From Patagioenas fasciata (lineage: Eukaryota; Chordata; Aves; Columbiformes; Columbidae), in NCBI RefSeq assembly GCF_037038585.1, contig NC_092522.1:47777661-47841660 (forward strand): a DNA stretch of 64,000 nt, given 5' to 3'. Below the pieces are notes generated by a model, which was not told where the DNA came from, made no database searches, and saw only the letters and a list, made by a program, of their open reading frames with translations. The position numbers and the translations under genes are program-made. Below are positions 1 through 12,315 of this stretch, piece by piece. Each line of letters opens with the position of its first letter. The stretch's first letter is position 1.

Positions 1-2389
1 CAACCCTCAACTGGTACCAACAGTACCAGGGTTCTCTTTCCTGCTTTTGTCCTTGCTGTACTCAGCAAAGAGAAGGAGTTTCAGGTATACAGTTTGTAAC
101 AATACAGCATTTTCTGAATGTTCAAACGCTTCCAAACAGCTGTTTGAGATGACTGGGCATAGGTTCAGCTTCTTGCTTGTCTTTCATTTCCATGATCATT
201 TCAAAAGACTTGAAAGATTTCTTGCACAGTTGCAGAGTAAATTAGGGGAAAAATTATGTACCTCACCAGAAACCTTTGTGCTCTGAGAAGAACTTGAGTA
301 AGTGTTGGACATAGTATACTAGTCTGGATTTATACTTTTCTACGTGTACAACTTCTTATTTATATTAAAAAGGAGACAAGTAAAACTAAAAGGCACTGCA
401 TAAACCAAGAAACAGATGGATTTTGTTAAAAGGAGCCCAACCCAAAGGCCTATTGGACGTAGAAGAACATACCACCATCTGATGCCTTGTCTATTACATG
501 CCTGATGACTAGATAAACTTCAGTTTCTGAAATTCACAGAAGTAATGATAACACATGTTTCAGACCTCTGTGCTTTTTAAGTGTATGCCATTTAAGTGGA
601 GTTTTCTAAAATGTTTTCAATTTGGACAATAGTACTTGTGTTTTTAGTACTTTCCTTGCAGGGCCTCTATGATCAAATCAGCTAAACATGCAGGGCCAGG
701 TTACACCCTGCCCCTAAGCAGATGTGCAGTGGCAAAGAGATATCTCTGCCGGAACTGTACCACCAAACCCAAACATCCTGTACCTATGTCTGAGCAGGCA
801 GTGTTAAAGTGTTACCAACACAGTTCCATCCCCACTTGCCAATGGTGAACTTTTTTTTTTAATTGATTCATACATGAAATCAATATTGCCAGATTCAAAA
901 ATAATAAACTGCAGGGATTGTGGATTAGATTTTTGTCGGGCCAATAAAATGAAGTTACATACATGACACTGGATAAAAAACAAAGAGAAAAGCAAGACCT
1001 TTTTTTACATCCTCTTTTTTTTGAAAATGTGAGACATTATTGTATAGAAAAATAACTTTAATAAAAAAATAGCTCTTGAACAAAATAATATACATTTTAC
1101 GGTACCACAAAATATAATTAATTAGGAATGGAAACAGGAATCGTAAGGTCAGTTCAGCACCTTAAGTTCAAAGTGCTTTATTGTTTTACTGAAAGAAAAA
1201 AAAAAAAAAAAAGAAAAAATCTAAGTGCTGAAGTACTATCATAATTCCATGCTTTTCACACCTTTCTCACCAATATTATTACTATACATTGATGAAAGTT
1301 TAGAAATTTATTCACTGAAAGCTCCTAATTGTCACAAGCATGCCACTTTCTTCTTACAACTCTAGTTATTAAGATGAGGGGGAGAGGTGATACCAGGACA
1401 TCCATAACCCTATTTTACTTTTTCAAAACACCATCCTCCTTTTAACAAGCAGACAACCTGATCTGTATACTCAATGATAACTACTTTTAGGACGAGCATT
1501 GTCTGTTTGAAATCAGTCAGGAAGCACCAAAATAAGATCAAGTAAATTATTAAGTGTCATTATTGACATCAACTGATTATATTTCCCTTAATAGAAAGAA
1601 TGCTCTTTTAAGGAAGAAAAAAAAAAAAAGGCACAAAGCATTGCATCTTTTATAGTAGTCTCAATGCACTGCCAAGACTCAAAGCCCTCTAGTTGGACTA
1701 ATTTTAGGGCGATTCTTTCAAAGCTTTTCTTATTCGGGAAACCTTTTGTCATTCATTTCAGTGAGGCACATTCAGATCACCACAGCCCAGCTTTTCAGCA
1801 CAAATGCCTGCACCCATCCTTTACCAGCAGGCTGCCCACCACAATCTTATGTGAAAAGCAAGTGCTGTAAAGATAAGTCCTTATAAAAACTATGGCCAAA
1901 GGAATGCTTCCTCGAGCTTTTCAAAATACCAGTTAAAATTGCTATTTGGAAGCAAGTAAGCATTATTCTTTTAGTCTTTCACGTGCAAACGTTAAACCGA
2001 AATTGACGGTAATACATGAAACTGAAATTTAACTTCGCTATTATACCCAGATTAGCAGTGCGTTCCCTCCACCCCCATTCAGCCTGAAAGAACGCAAAGG
2101 AGACCCAAAAAAAGCTTAAGACAATACCTAAAAGCATTTAAAAGTTCGTAGAAAGAGATGGATTTTCAAACGCACCAACATTTTCAAATTACTCCGGAGC
2201 ACAACCGCCGCCGTCCCCCCCCTCACGGCCAGGACCGAGGGGCTGGTGCGGGGCCGCCCGGCCCCGCACCAGCCCTTCGGCCCTGGCCGTGAGGGGGGGG
2301 ACGGCAGGCCCCGTCCCCAAGTCCGGCCGCCCCCACATCAACCCCTCAACCACCCGGGCCTCCCCGGAAGGCCTCCTGGACCGCGGTTC
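1..2389 (-). other. KCNK1: KCNK1 intron 1, 5' part
   Basis: This is the sequence downstream of the exon 1 donor in the direction of KCNK1 transcription. From about 2200 to 2389 it is still GC-rich and carries a large palindrome. From 2200 down to 1 it is AT-rich with A-tracts at 1192-1219 and 1617-1629. No exon 2-like sequence (filter YG plus M2) is found, so intron 1 continues beyond the left edge. No recognisable transposon was seen. Confidence 0.85.
2210..2305. repeat. 96-bp near-perfect GC-rich palindrome (47-bp inverted arms, 2-nt centre)
   Basis: Bases 2210-2256 pair with 2305-2259 with only two exceptions, 2234/2281 (A-C) and 2239/2276 (G-T), around a two-base centre at 2257-2258. The arms are very GC-rich and each has an 8-base C or G run near its outer end. 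The left edge coincides with the step from AT-rich intron to CpG-island composition. In KCNK1 pre-mRNA it would form a long hairpin starting about 90 nt after the exon 1 donor. It may be genuine or a foldback/assembly artefact. Confidence 0.95.
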
Positions 2390-2396
2390 CCTTACC
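2390..2396 (-). other. KCNK1: KCNK1 exon 1 5' splice site (donor)
   Basis: On the minus strand the sequence reads ACG-G|GTAAGG, a consensus U1-type donor with the exon ending at 2396. The junction is phase 1 and splits the Gly119 codon of the TTGYG selectivity filter. Translation beyond this point (KGTAVQEA...) departs from the channel family at once, which confirms the boundary. Confidence 0.93.
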
Positions 2397-2750
2397 CGTG
2401 GTGGAGAGGACAGTGCTGGCGAAGAAAAGAGAGGAGGTGAAGTCCCAGTTCCAGTTTCCCGAGGCGTTGCTGAGCACCGAGACGCCGTAGTTGCTGGCCT
2501 CCAGCACCCGCATCAAGAACTGCTCCAGCTGCTGCTCCGATAAGCAGGCGTGCTCCTCCAGGAAGCGCTGCTTCAGCTTGCCCAGCTCCTGGCGCAGCAG
2601 GTCCTCGTAGGGCAGCTCCACCGAGGAGAATACCACGGCGCCGAACACCAGGTAGAGCAGGTAACCCAGCACCAGCAGGGCGAAACACCACGCCGAGCGG
2701 TGCTGCTCCACCAGCCGCACGCAGGAGCTGCCCGCCAGCGACTGCAGCAT
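2396..2750 (-). CDS. KCNK1: KCNK1 (TWIK-1) two-pore-domain K+ channel, exon 1 (partial CDS)
   Basis: This exon encodes the N-terminal 118 residues plus one base of codon 119 of TWIK-1, a dimeric background potassium channel of plasma and endosomal membranes. The translation starts MLQSLAGSSC and closely follows the mammalian protein as I know it. In order it shows a short cytoplasmic N-terminus, membrane segment M1 (about residues 21-43), the extracellular cap helices (about 46-90), Cys69 (the inter-subunit disulfide cysteine of the family) in EEHACLSEQ, a glycosylation sequon NAS at 95-97, and pore helix 1 beginning WNWDF. It ends at Thr117-Thr118, where the first selectivity filter starts. 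Thr118 is the filter residue linked to the ion selectivity of mammalian TWIK-1. The ATG at 2750-2748 has A at -3 and matches the family start. The frame is open upstream with no better ATG. The full protein is about 336 residues, so roughly two thirds lies outside the window. No damage is seen. Confidence 0.97.
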
Positions 2751-2798
2751 CTTCCCGAGCCGGGGCCGGCTGAGCCCCGGGCCGGGCCGGGCCGCCGA

Positions 2799-2853
2799 GG
2801 GGGAGCGGGGTTGGGGGAGCGGGGTTTGGGCAGCAGGGTTTGGGCAGCGGGGG
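2799..2853 (+). other. G-quadruplex-forming run upstream of KCNK1 ATG
   Basis: Eight runs of three to five G are separated by loops of 2-5 nt (AGC, TT, TTT, CAGCA and similar). The stretch is partly built of an imperfect tandem repeat GGGTTTGGGCAGC. The G-rich strand is the template strand for KCNK1, so the transcript is C-rich here. It starts 48 bp upstream of the ATG, within the probable 5' UTR or core promoter. Confidence 0.75.
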
Positions 2854-2922
2854 ATGCGACCGGCGCCTGCCCTCTCTGTGGCCGCTGACTTTGGAGGCGC
2901 GGAGCGGCGGTGATGTGGCGCT

Positions 2923-2928
2923 CACGTG
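2923..2928. promoter_or_regulatory. CACGTG E-box in KCNK1 promoter
   Basis: A perfect palindromic E-box (the USF/MYC/MITF/TFEB type) lies about 175 bp upstream of the ATG inside the CpG island. Occupancy is inferred only from the motif. Confidence 0.45.
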
Positions 2929-3356
2929 GACGCGCGGCGCAGGTACCGCGGCTGAGGGACGGGCCTGACGCCGCCAGCCGCCCGGCCCCGCCGCCTCCTC
3001 ACGCCTCCGCCGCCGGCTCAAGCGCCGGCTTCTCCCTTTCTCTTTCTGTTCCTTGTCACCCAGTAACGCGCGGCAGAACAAGGGGCCCCAGCTGACGTTC
3101 GGTGCTGCCCGCCGAGAGCCCCCCCCTTCTCTGTGGCGGGGCGGCGTGCGGCCGGACGCTTCGCAGAGATGTCTTCCCCCATCTCACACAAAAGTGTCTG
3201 CAGATTCCCTCGCCTTGCTGCCCCCCCCGGCCCGAGTGAGAAACCCCCCCAAACAGCCATTCCTCCGACTGTTTTGTTTTTCTTTGTGTTTTATCTTTTA
3301 CGTTCGTGTGTGGTGGTTTTGTTTTTTGGGTTGGGGGGGCAGGAGTTTGTTGGGGG

Positions 3357-3403
3357 TTTTTTTGTTTCTTTTTTTTATTTTTTTATTTTTTTATTTTTTC
3401 TTT
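3357..3403. repeat. T-rich low-complexity tract
   Basis: Runs of T are broken by single A, G or C bases, with a repeating TTTTTTATT-like unit. The tract marks the outer edge of the CpG-island region. Open frames here are low-complexity artefacts. Confidence 0.85.
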
Positions 3404-3479
3404 CGCATTTCAAAAGTAACTGGGCAAAGCAGACGAAAGTAACGCTGGAAACGGAGCAGTGTGAAGCAGGAGTCTGAAT

Positions 3480-6400
3480 TTCGGTTCACTAACCTGACGT
3501 GTTCAAGGGAGAACCCTGATGGGCTGGCCTTACTGTCCCCCCTCAGGTCCACTGGGACATAACTTCAAAACGGCGCTAGCGGGTGTGCAGTTTGAACCAG
3601 GTGACCTCCAGGACCCACATCTAAGCTAAATGAGTCTTTACTTCTGTGCTGTGCTCCTGACGATACTCGCTTTTTAATGGGACAAAGCACCTGGCTAGTG
3701 TCCAGAGCGGTGTCCACAATGAAGCCAGCACTCTGTGTGGTCCAAACCTGCAATCTTCTCAAGTTTCGCTTAAAACTTGTCTTTCTTTGTCCGTCTCTAA
3801 CTCTGGTCAGCAGTGACACAGTTAACCTGCCAGGAGGTTCCCCACCACATGAAAAGGAGCAGTGAACACTGTAGATTCTCAGAATGTTCCTTAAGGTGAC
3901 TAAAGGCAGCTTCTGTAAAATGAGAGAGGAGATTCCCTAGTCACATCCAGCAGGGCTCTGCCACTTCCCTCTCATGTCTCAGCTGATGGCAACTTGTACA
4001 GTCACAGAAACAGAGTAGTAGCTTGTAAAACAGAAACTTACTGGGGCTGAGCCAGTGAGTTCAAAGTATATTGAATCTGGCAATATATCTTAATCCATGG
4101 GGTGCCCCTCTAAGCTGTAAGGACTAAAATGGAAAAAGAATAGAAAAACAAAAGGCACAAAACAATTTTTCATTATAGAAATGTAAAATGATGTGTCAAC
4201 AATTCCTTTTATACAAAAGCTACACTGGGCTGTGGGATGAATCTGGCCTGGCAGAACACAGAACCAGTTTCGCTCTGCCAGTTACAGCTGAGTTGTGCCA
4301 GAGGCTTAACTCCCCCCTCTCTCTTGTTGGATGATCAAAATCTGCATGTGTTCCTGCATGCAGAAAGCAGCTGCTTGAATGCATGGTGAAGTGTCACACT
4401 TGGGGGATGTGATAGGTATGTACCTGACAGGCCTAGCAAGCAGACTTTTGATGCTGTGCCAGGACTGCACATGTGTTCTGGCCTACAAATGTATGTTTGT
4501 TGTGTGTGCATGTGCAGCTTTTGCATGCACATTCGACCATACAACTGGGGAAGGAGCACCATGGGCACTTGAGCATTTTGGTCAGATGATAAACTTTACC
4601 TCCATGGCTGGAGTCCTAAACTGTTGTGAGGTAAATGGTTCCAAAGTGCCTTCTTCATATGTATAAATTGTAGCACTGAGTGGAGGTGCAGCACAGTTAA
4701 ATTAGGGGAGGGGTTTGGAATGAGCAACTGAAGAAAATCTATGCTATATATCCAGAAGTTAATTGACAGAAGGACAGACAAAGGCGGAGATGTCATGTCC
4801 TTACACCACCACTTCAGCACCTTCCATCAGCATCAGTATATCTTTAAAATGTATGTTTTTGCTGTAAACCAGTGCTATGTAGGAAAAAGATGATTCAATC
4901 AATAGCAATGGTAATTAATAATGGGTACTGTCTGAAATAACATAATGCAGACAAGCTTTTGAAGGGAATATTCCAAACAAATGTTTCATTGCATTGCACT
5001 AAGACAGCATGCATTTAAGCATTGTTACAGAAAAAGAGGTTGAGGAACCTCATTGACCGATTTAGTATGCTTGGCTAACTCCATCCAATTACTTAATCAC
5101 TCATCCCCTCAAATTCCAAATGACTGAATATCTCCATCTATAATAAAAAAACCATTTAAAACAATATATGTGACATACTGGGCTCCATTTTGATCAAGTG
5201 TACTTGGTTTGCCGGGTACAATAGGTTTTGTAATACGATTTAATTTATGGCAAGTAGGTACAGTTGCATTTGTGTTAACACATGGGCATGTCTTCACTAG
5301 AAAACAATATTTTCCCAACCCTCAAGCCAAATATTTGTTTAAAGGTTTGAAAATGTTTGCTTAAGAATACACCTCTCTTTCAGTGGTGATAGGAAACTGT
5401 GGCTGGGTAGCTGAACAGTTTTATTTACTGGCCTCCTTCAGTTTTCCATTTTTATGAGACACTCATTCTCCATTTTTAGCAGTCTCTCACACTTGGAGGT
5501 TTGCTGGGTTAGAGAGAAAAGGAGGACTCTGCTGAACAGAACCCACACCACTCTTATAACTTGTTTTTTCCCCACAGGTTTTCGGAGGCATCGGCTGGGG
5601 GGAACAACAGCAGAGCACCACAGCTGTGTCACCAAAGCATTTACTTTCTTGTTTCCAAAGCAAATGTCTGCACAGTTTGAGTTTTAGCTACCACCGTTTA
5701 TGTTCGTGTTTTAACTCAAAGCCCTTAATATACCTGATAATTTAATTACAGAATTCATTGAGATAGATGTGCAGAGTGGTGTCATGATGTTCAGTTTTCT
5801 GACTTCAAGTTATCATATTTACCATGACAATATTACACGTCAACGCAATTGTGTCATTCCAGTTTCCTTCTAGAGTATGCTGTGTCCATTTTCACATTGT
5901 TTTGCTAGTCAAGTATCAAGCCACTGACGGACTCAGTGTACTCAATTAAGTGTTACATACTGTGTAACAGAAAGTCACAACATGCTTCCACAAGGAGTGA
6001 CTGAAATTCTGAAGCAGGCTGTAACAAGAACAGTCTTTTTCCAGCAGAAGTTTCATTCTGCTGTGCTCATCCCTCCTAATAAAACATGAATCCAGTTAAT
6101 AAAGCATACCACATTATCACATCGCTCATTCAGTAGCTGCGCTCCATGATGACTGGGCTCCTTGCTGCCAAAGAATTCCAGCTGCTAGTGGGGAGAAGAA
6201 ACTCACTATTGGTAGCTACTGGTGCTCCCTGTTGCACCAAACTCTCCTCTGAGGTACAGAAAATGCAAGTACAAGCTGGCTGCCTACAAAGGTAGAAGAA
6301 AAGACTGACACTCTAATTAACACATAGAACTGAGGTAGAGATTGTGTTTGTGTCCTGGGGTGCCAGAAAACCATAGAGAAAGTTAGTAGTCTCTCTAACT

Positions 6401-9400
6401 GTGCTGCCCGGGCAGACAGGGCAACTCCCCCACCACATCCCTGCTTAGCAGCTTCTCTAGTGTTGTCCAGAGGCTGAGAAAATCCTGTCTCAGACATAAG
6501 AAATGCAAGGCCCTCTCAAAGCTGTGTGAATCACATTTTCCATTAGGAGAGGTCAAACTGAAATAAAGAGGTTTTGTGTTAATGGCAGCCTATTTTTATC
6601 TGAGTTTTTTGGTTAACTAAAAAAAATCATTTATTACTCACACATTTCCAGTGAAATGCTGAAGTGTTCCAAACCCTGGAAGACAAGGTTGAAGGGGGAT
6701 AACAGCCTGGCAGCAGACAGTGACCTGAGAGAGGGACAACTGTGCTCTAGTCTTTTGTGCAGTTAATGTAAATTATATTAGATTAAAATACTAGCTTTAG
6801 TGAAAAGCAAGAATAGTTCCCAATAATGCTCTAGTTCCCAGAGACTGGCATGTGCTGAATGGCATATGGAAAAGAGGAGATTTGATGCTCTGCTGCTCTG
6901 GTCACTGAACTCTACGCCCTGAGTGGGGGTGAGTCTGGGGAAAGGGAAGCACCCACATTTGGTGCTGTTACTAATATAAAGTCTACAAAATATCTTCATC
7001 ATCAAAAAGAAATAACTGAAAGTAACTCAAGTACACAGAGTTTCAAGTTGATTGAAAAGTATTTTTTATTCAAAATAGCTAGTCTTATGGCAAAATGACC
7101 AAAAAAAAATCATCAGTCTTAGAAGAAAATGTCCTTCCTCTCAAAAAAGTGTAAATAATTATCCTGAAGAACCTTAAGTCCTGGAAAGCGGTGTAAATAA
7201 AATCAGTAACTAGGCAATACTTGTCCTGCCAAACCTGTTCTACTCTGGCATACCTATAGCCTAACCTTGCCATACACTGAGCAAAGGAGTTGTTGGTGGT
7301 GAGGAATGGTGGGACGAACAGTGTGGGAGCCTGTAAACAGTTATGTGCAGAGAACTTGAAGTACTATCAAAGCTGTGTCACCCTGACAGCTGAATATTGA
7401 ATAGCAATAGGGAACCAATTTGTCCTTCGGGGTTTTTATTCAAATTTGGTGTGAGTATAAATTCAGTGGTTATAGCAAGTCTAAAGCCTGATTGATCTGT
7501 CCTAAATTATGTGTATGTGAAGAAAGATTATCTAAATTAACTTTCATTAAGGATTCTGCCACATTTATGTGTTCCCATGAATTTTTTTTTAATGAAATAG
7601 AGAAGTAAAATCCTGCATAACTTGCTGTATCTGTTAAATGAAGCCTGGAACGTAATACATTTCCTGTTGTAGAAGAAAATATATCTGAACAATTGTTTCT
7701 GAACACACAATTTATGGGCTTTTGCAAAAATTAATATAAGGTTGTCTAGTGGCTCTGACTGAATGTCATGTCCCTGTGGGCAGGCAGGAGGTGCAGTTAA
7801 AAGAGTCACATCCTCAGGAGGCACCAACACAAACGTAGTTTGTGAGAAGCGGTCAGATGGGTCACCATGTGTTCTGGTTTGCATGGGTAAGGTATTCTAT
7901 TTTGGCTAAAGAGAATCATCTAGATTTGGGTCAAACAACATGAATCTTATAAAAATTTAATCAACACAGCCTGACTTTATAGGAAAAATTAATCTGGGAT
8001 TCATTCCCGTCTTCATGTGGCAGGAGGATGGAGATGTGATAGGAGAGTACAGACATATTTAGGTCTTTAAAATTTATCACCAAGTGAGCTGGTGACAGTA
8101 GAAATATTGCTGTGGAAGAAAAAGAGTCAGCAAAGTCTGTGTCCATGCCATTTCCAATATCCTGCCTGGCTGCATTCTGCTTGAGAGGAAGGGGAGATTT
8201 AGTGGCTTCCTCAAAAAATCATTTTATGCTGTTAGCTTAATGGTGCAACACTGTCCACAAAGAGCACTGATCTGTGAGAGCAAAGGAATGAATGTACCTG
8301 GTTTGGGGGCTATATTTAGGAGAAGGTTTACGTCATGGAGTAGTAGCAGTTAGAATGAAGAAAGTTTATATGCATGGTCAGGCACAATTTATTTCTCGAG
8401 TGAGTCATGCCTTGTTCAGCGTAAATGTAATTTTCCTTAGAGATGCAATAAGTATTCGTATTCGGCCAATGATCTTCTTGTCCACACGGAATAACTGAGA
8501 GATAACAATTTTAGTAAGATAAGCATTTTATGTCATGGAAAAAGTAATTTCATGTGTTCTTGCTATCAGGTTTACTCAGTGGCATTATCCAAAGAGGAAA
8601 TTGGTCACTCTAAGAAGGTAGGTCCACTGGGGATGAAGGCTGCGTATATGTACATAAATACATACATTGATATATATACATATATGTTTGTATATAATTA
8701 TATAGTGTGCTTCCTCAAACTCTTCACTGTTATATTCTAAGTTGTGCCATATCATGGTAGAAACATAATTACCCATGATTTGTAGGATTGTGTTAGCACT
8801 GAAGGAATGTAATAGCTCAGAATTCAGGATGTCAACATGACCTTATTATAGCATTACATTAAATAAAAATTCAATATTTTAAATAAATTGACCTTGCCCT
8901 ATTAAGTCCTGTGGCAGTCAGCCAACAGAATCAGTCTTTTAAACCTCTTGGTTGAGGTGCTGAAAAGAGGAAAACCAGGCACTTAATGCTTTGTACTGAA
9001 AATAAGGGTTCACAAAATATTTGATTTCTCTTCCTTCTACTAGAATTTTTAGTACTTCTTCCTCCTTCTCGGCAGCCTGGTGTTACAGATGGTTATGGAG
9101 GGAAATAAAAGAATGCAGTAGCTGAGGTGGACTTAAACAACTGTGGGTGTCCAAGCCTCCCTTCTGATCTTATCACCTCCAGGACTGATCTTGGTTTTGT
9201 TTCAGAAACATTGTGCTGGTTCTTGGGCACCCAGGAGGTGATGGCACCAGCAAAGCCCGCCACCTTCCTCTGGGTCACTTTCAAAACACCCAGCCCCAGA
9301 AAAGGTTATGCACTAAATGGCTTACTTGTGATTATGTTTTTCAGTAGTTAGACTGTATTTCCATGATTTCTGGTTTTTGTTTAATTGAACCCCAGTCCCA

Positions 9401-12310
9401 GTCTCTTAGTTTAGTGCTGCCATTGGGGAACATTGGTAGATCCTTTTGCCTGTTTTAATTCCGCCTGCATTGCCTTAGAGTTTGTGTACTTGTATAATCA
9501 ATTTTTTATGCAATATGCTGAGTTGGACTTGTGTAAACAGCGGGATGGGTAGAAATAAACCTGTAGCCAGCAGTGGTGACATTTTTACTGGCAAGTAACA
9601 CAACCTTTCGCCCATTCGTGGAAAGGTCACATTAACTTGCCAAAACACCTTTCAGCTTCAGCTCCATTTGAGTCTGTTTTCCTGGGCCCCAGCATGTGTA
9701 CACAACACAGCGCTGCTTGCCGAGGCCTCCCTGACCTGGGTAATTTGTTCAGACTGAACAGTGTGCACACTTGGACTTCTTCATCCACTCAAGTTGGGGT
9801 GCTGGAGCCTGGTCCTGACACTGGCTACTCTTTTACTCTGCATTGGGCAATTGGACCCAGGTGGCTGGAGCTGTTGTCGTTTGTAATGGTGAACTTCTGG
9901 ATGCCTGCAACCATCCTGGCCTATGTGAGACCTTGCAGTAGCTACATACTGCCTCCAGGGCAAATTACTTTACCGAAGTAGGGAAGTTTGGTGCTGGATG
10001 TGACTGCCTGTGTGTTGATCACACAGGGGCCACAAGGCAGATTCTTAGGATGACTTCCAGATGCTGCCTAAACACAGCCCAAGAAGTAAGGGGCTCTGGA
10101 GGAAGTAAGGTTGCAGCTCTGGGAAAGGATCTCTCCTGTTGCAGCCATAGCGGATAGCTAGGATATACAGCAACTTGGCTTTTCAGAGCTCTAGACTCCC
10201 AGAGAATTTGAATTCTAAAGACAGATCCATCTTACAGATCATTGCCAGTCTCTAATATATAAACCACATTCTAACCCAAATCCGCAGCTATACTTGAAAA
10301 CAACCCTTGTGTTTGATCTTAGATATTTCCTTTGCTGAATGGATCCTATAACCTGAAGGAGATTAATGCTTATCTGTAGGCTGGCACAAGGTCCAGTGCT
10401 TTCCTACAGCTGTCCTAGCGGGATGGAGAACCCAGGCAACCCTCTTCCCTAGGCACACGCTTTACAGCCAGCACGTGGTGGGGGTGAGTGTTGAAGCAGG
10501 CACTCTTCTCGTGTCATTCCTGCAGAGCAAATCCGTCTTTTCCAGTGGTCAGTCCTGATAGCTCTGGGGTCTGATACTTCTCACTGTGTGCGCAAAACAA
10601 AGCAACACATGGTACCAGAAACCCTCGGCCATGGTGTTTATTCCTCATCGCTAAAGGCTCACATTACTACAGTGAAGTAAAGCAGGAGTTACTATTCACA
10701 GATGAGGAAATACAAACAAAGTATTCTAATCTGTGGTACTCCTACCTAGCCATGCTATTTGGACAGGTTCATTTTCTAGGCAACCCTTCTGCCCCAGCAG
10801 AGTTAAATTTTAATGAGTGCAATTCGTTGCCTCGCTGAACCAATGCCTGGAACAGCCCATGGGTACTATTGCCACATGCACCTGCTATAAAGAATACCAA
10901 AGCCTACTTCAGTGACCTGGATCTTTTGAAAATTTAATCCTTTATTTTTATCCACTTAGAAGGAACACAAGCTGCAGTGCCCTACTTTTTCTCAACTGTG
11001 TCATCTGACTCATCAATCAGAACTGAATTTGAGTCCTATTTTCACCTACTGATTCTCAATCAACCTAACAAACCTATCAGAAATACAAAAGGACAATTTT
11101 GTCACTCAACCCAAGATGACTTTGCAAATCTTGAGTTTTGAGATCTTTTAAGGGTTAAGATAATTACAATTTCAGCAAGGACAGATTCTACACTTTCCCC
11201 TGAAAAGATACACTTGGATAGAAAGAACACCACAGGACGAGAGAAAAAGTTCTGTGGAGTAAGAAAACTTTAATTTGAAGAAATTTTATGCTATTGGGTT
11301 GATTAATTTTAATAGAATACAATAGCATTATCATTCTATCGACTTGTCAGAGTGCACTGTACACTTTTGTAACATTTACCAGATGTCCATGAGGGCATGT
11401 GTTCTGAGAAAGAAATATAAAAACTGTCTGGCCTACAGCTGGTTCAAGAAATAGCTTAAAATGTAGGTCTATCTAGAAAAACCTCAGTTAAAAACCTGAC
11501 AGGTTTTTTCTCCCGTACTTTCACAAATGCATGAAGTGATTAAAAAAACCAAGAAAAACCACACCACCACCATCAAAATCTGTTTTTCTTGCTGTTATGG
11601 CAAAACAAGTATCAGTGACCTGATCCTATTCCATCTGGCTCATGAGACATAAATGAGAAGCAAATACAACATGTGCTAGAAGATCATTTGGCCTCTTGAA
11701 CACTCTTTCCTAGAATCCAGCCTGCTGTCCTTCAAACAAGTCTTTAACCATGCCAGGAATAAAGAATAAAAGACTGAGTTTCCAGGGAAAAAGAAATTTC
11801 TCACAGTGCCACTGTTTCACTTCTGATCTCTCACACCTGATTTTAAGACAGATCTACAAAATGCTTTCAGAAGGTGAGGCTGGGAATTAATGTTTACAAT
11901 GCTTTTGAACATTGCCAGCTTTGGATTTTGATTTTGTGTTGCATTATAATTTTCTCTACCTCTCCCACTTTGTTTAAACTAATGATGCCTCTCCCTGTTC
12001 TTGCTCCCACCTAAAGTCCTCTTCTCTTACACATGCCCCCTGTCTTTTCATTAACTAAGTCCTAAGCATTACCTCAGTGCAAATAACTAATGATAAAATC
12101 TTAAACCAGGCTGCAGAATTGACTATAACTGAATTGCTGTTAAATTAATTTTGGGACAGTACATGTACAGCTTGGGAACAAACTTCCTGACAGGCTTTAT
12201 GCTTTAGACAGATCTCTGTTTACTCTTCAAGTCAACATCAGGTTCCCCATCAACACAAAACAATCAAAATATTAATATTAAATTTGTAATTAATAGTACT
12301 CAGATATATC
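3480..12310. other. Intergenic DNA 5' of KCNK1; no gene recognised
   Basis: About 8.8 kb of AT-leaning single-copy-looking DNA. The longest frames (for example 114 codons at 9637-9981) match no family I know. Apart from an AT-rich low-complexity patch near 8.65 kb I see no repeat or RNA gene. Confidence 0.7.
8644..8705. repeat. AT-rich TATA/CATA low-complexity patch
   Basis: A degenerate (TATA/TACA/CATA) simple repeat with much local self-complementarity, such as TATATATACATATATG. It has no coding potential. Confidence 0.75.
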
Positions 12311-12315
12311 AAGGT

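Larger units (their letters stand above)
2751..3150 (-). promoter_or_regulatory. KCNK1: Probable KCNK1 5' UTR and core promoter
   Basis: The sequence directly 5' of the KCNK1 ATG on the minus strand has no TATA box or CCAAT box that I can see. Candidate elements are a palindromic E-box CACGTG at 2923-2928, a CRE-like half site TGACGT at 3093-3098 and an Sp1-type GC box GGGGCGG at 3138-3144. The transcription start cannot be placed from sequence. If the 5' UTR is short it would fall near 2900-2960. Confidence 0.6.
2190..3260. promoter_or_regulatory. KCNK1: CpG island covering KCNK1 promoter, 5' UTR and exon 1
   Basis: This block of about 1 kb is strongly GC-rich with dense CpG, in sharp contrast to the AT-rich DNA on both sides. 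It covers the start of intron 1, exon 1 and the region upstream of the ATG. It is the only such island in the window, as expected for a TATA-less vertebrate promoter. Many long frames inside it on both strands are by-products of GC content. Confidence 0.88.

Noticed and set aside
1153..1161. REST/NRSF half-site TTCAGCACC (also at 4813-4821)
   Set aside because: Only the left half of the RE1 element is present at both places. The GGACAG half is missing at normal spacing.
2346..2395. Continuation of the KCNK1 reading frame past codon 119
   Set aside because: The frame stays open for 16 more codons but loses all similarity to the channel family exactly at a consensus GTAAGG donor, so it is intron read-through.
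2246..3477. Many overlapping frames on both strands in the CpG island (up to 229 codons at 2392-3081)
   Set aside because: They are shadows of exon 1 and of GC-rich or T-rich low-complexity sequence. Their Ala/Gly/Pro/Arg content reflects base composition and none matches a protein.
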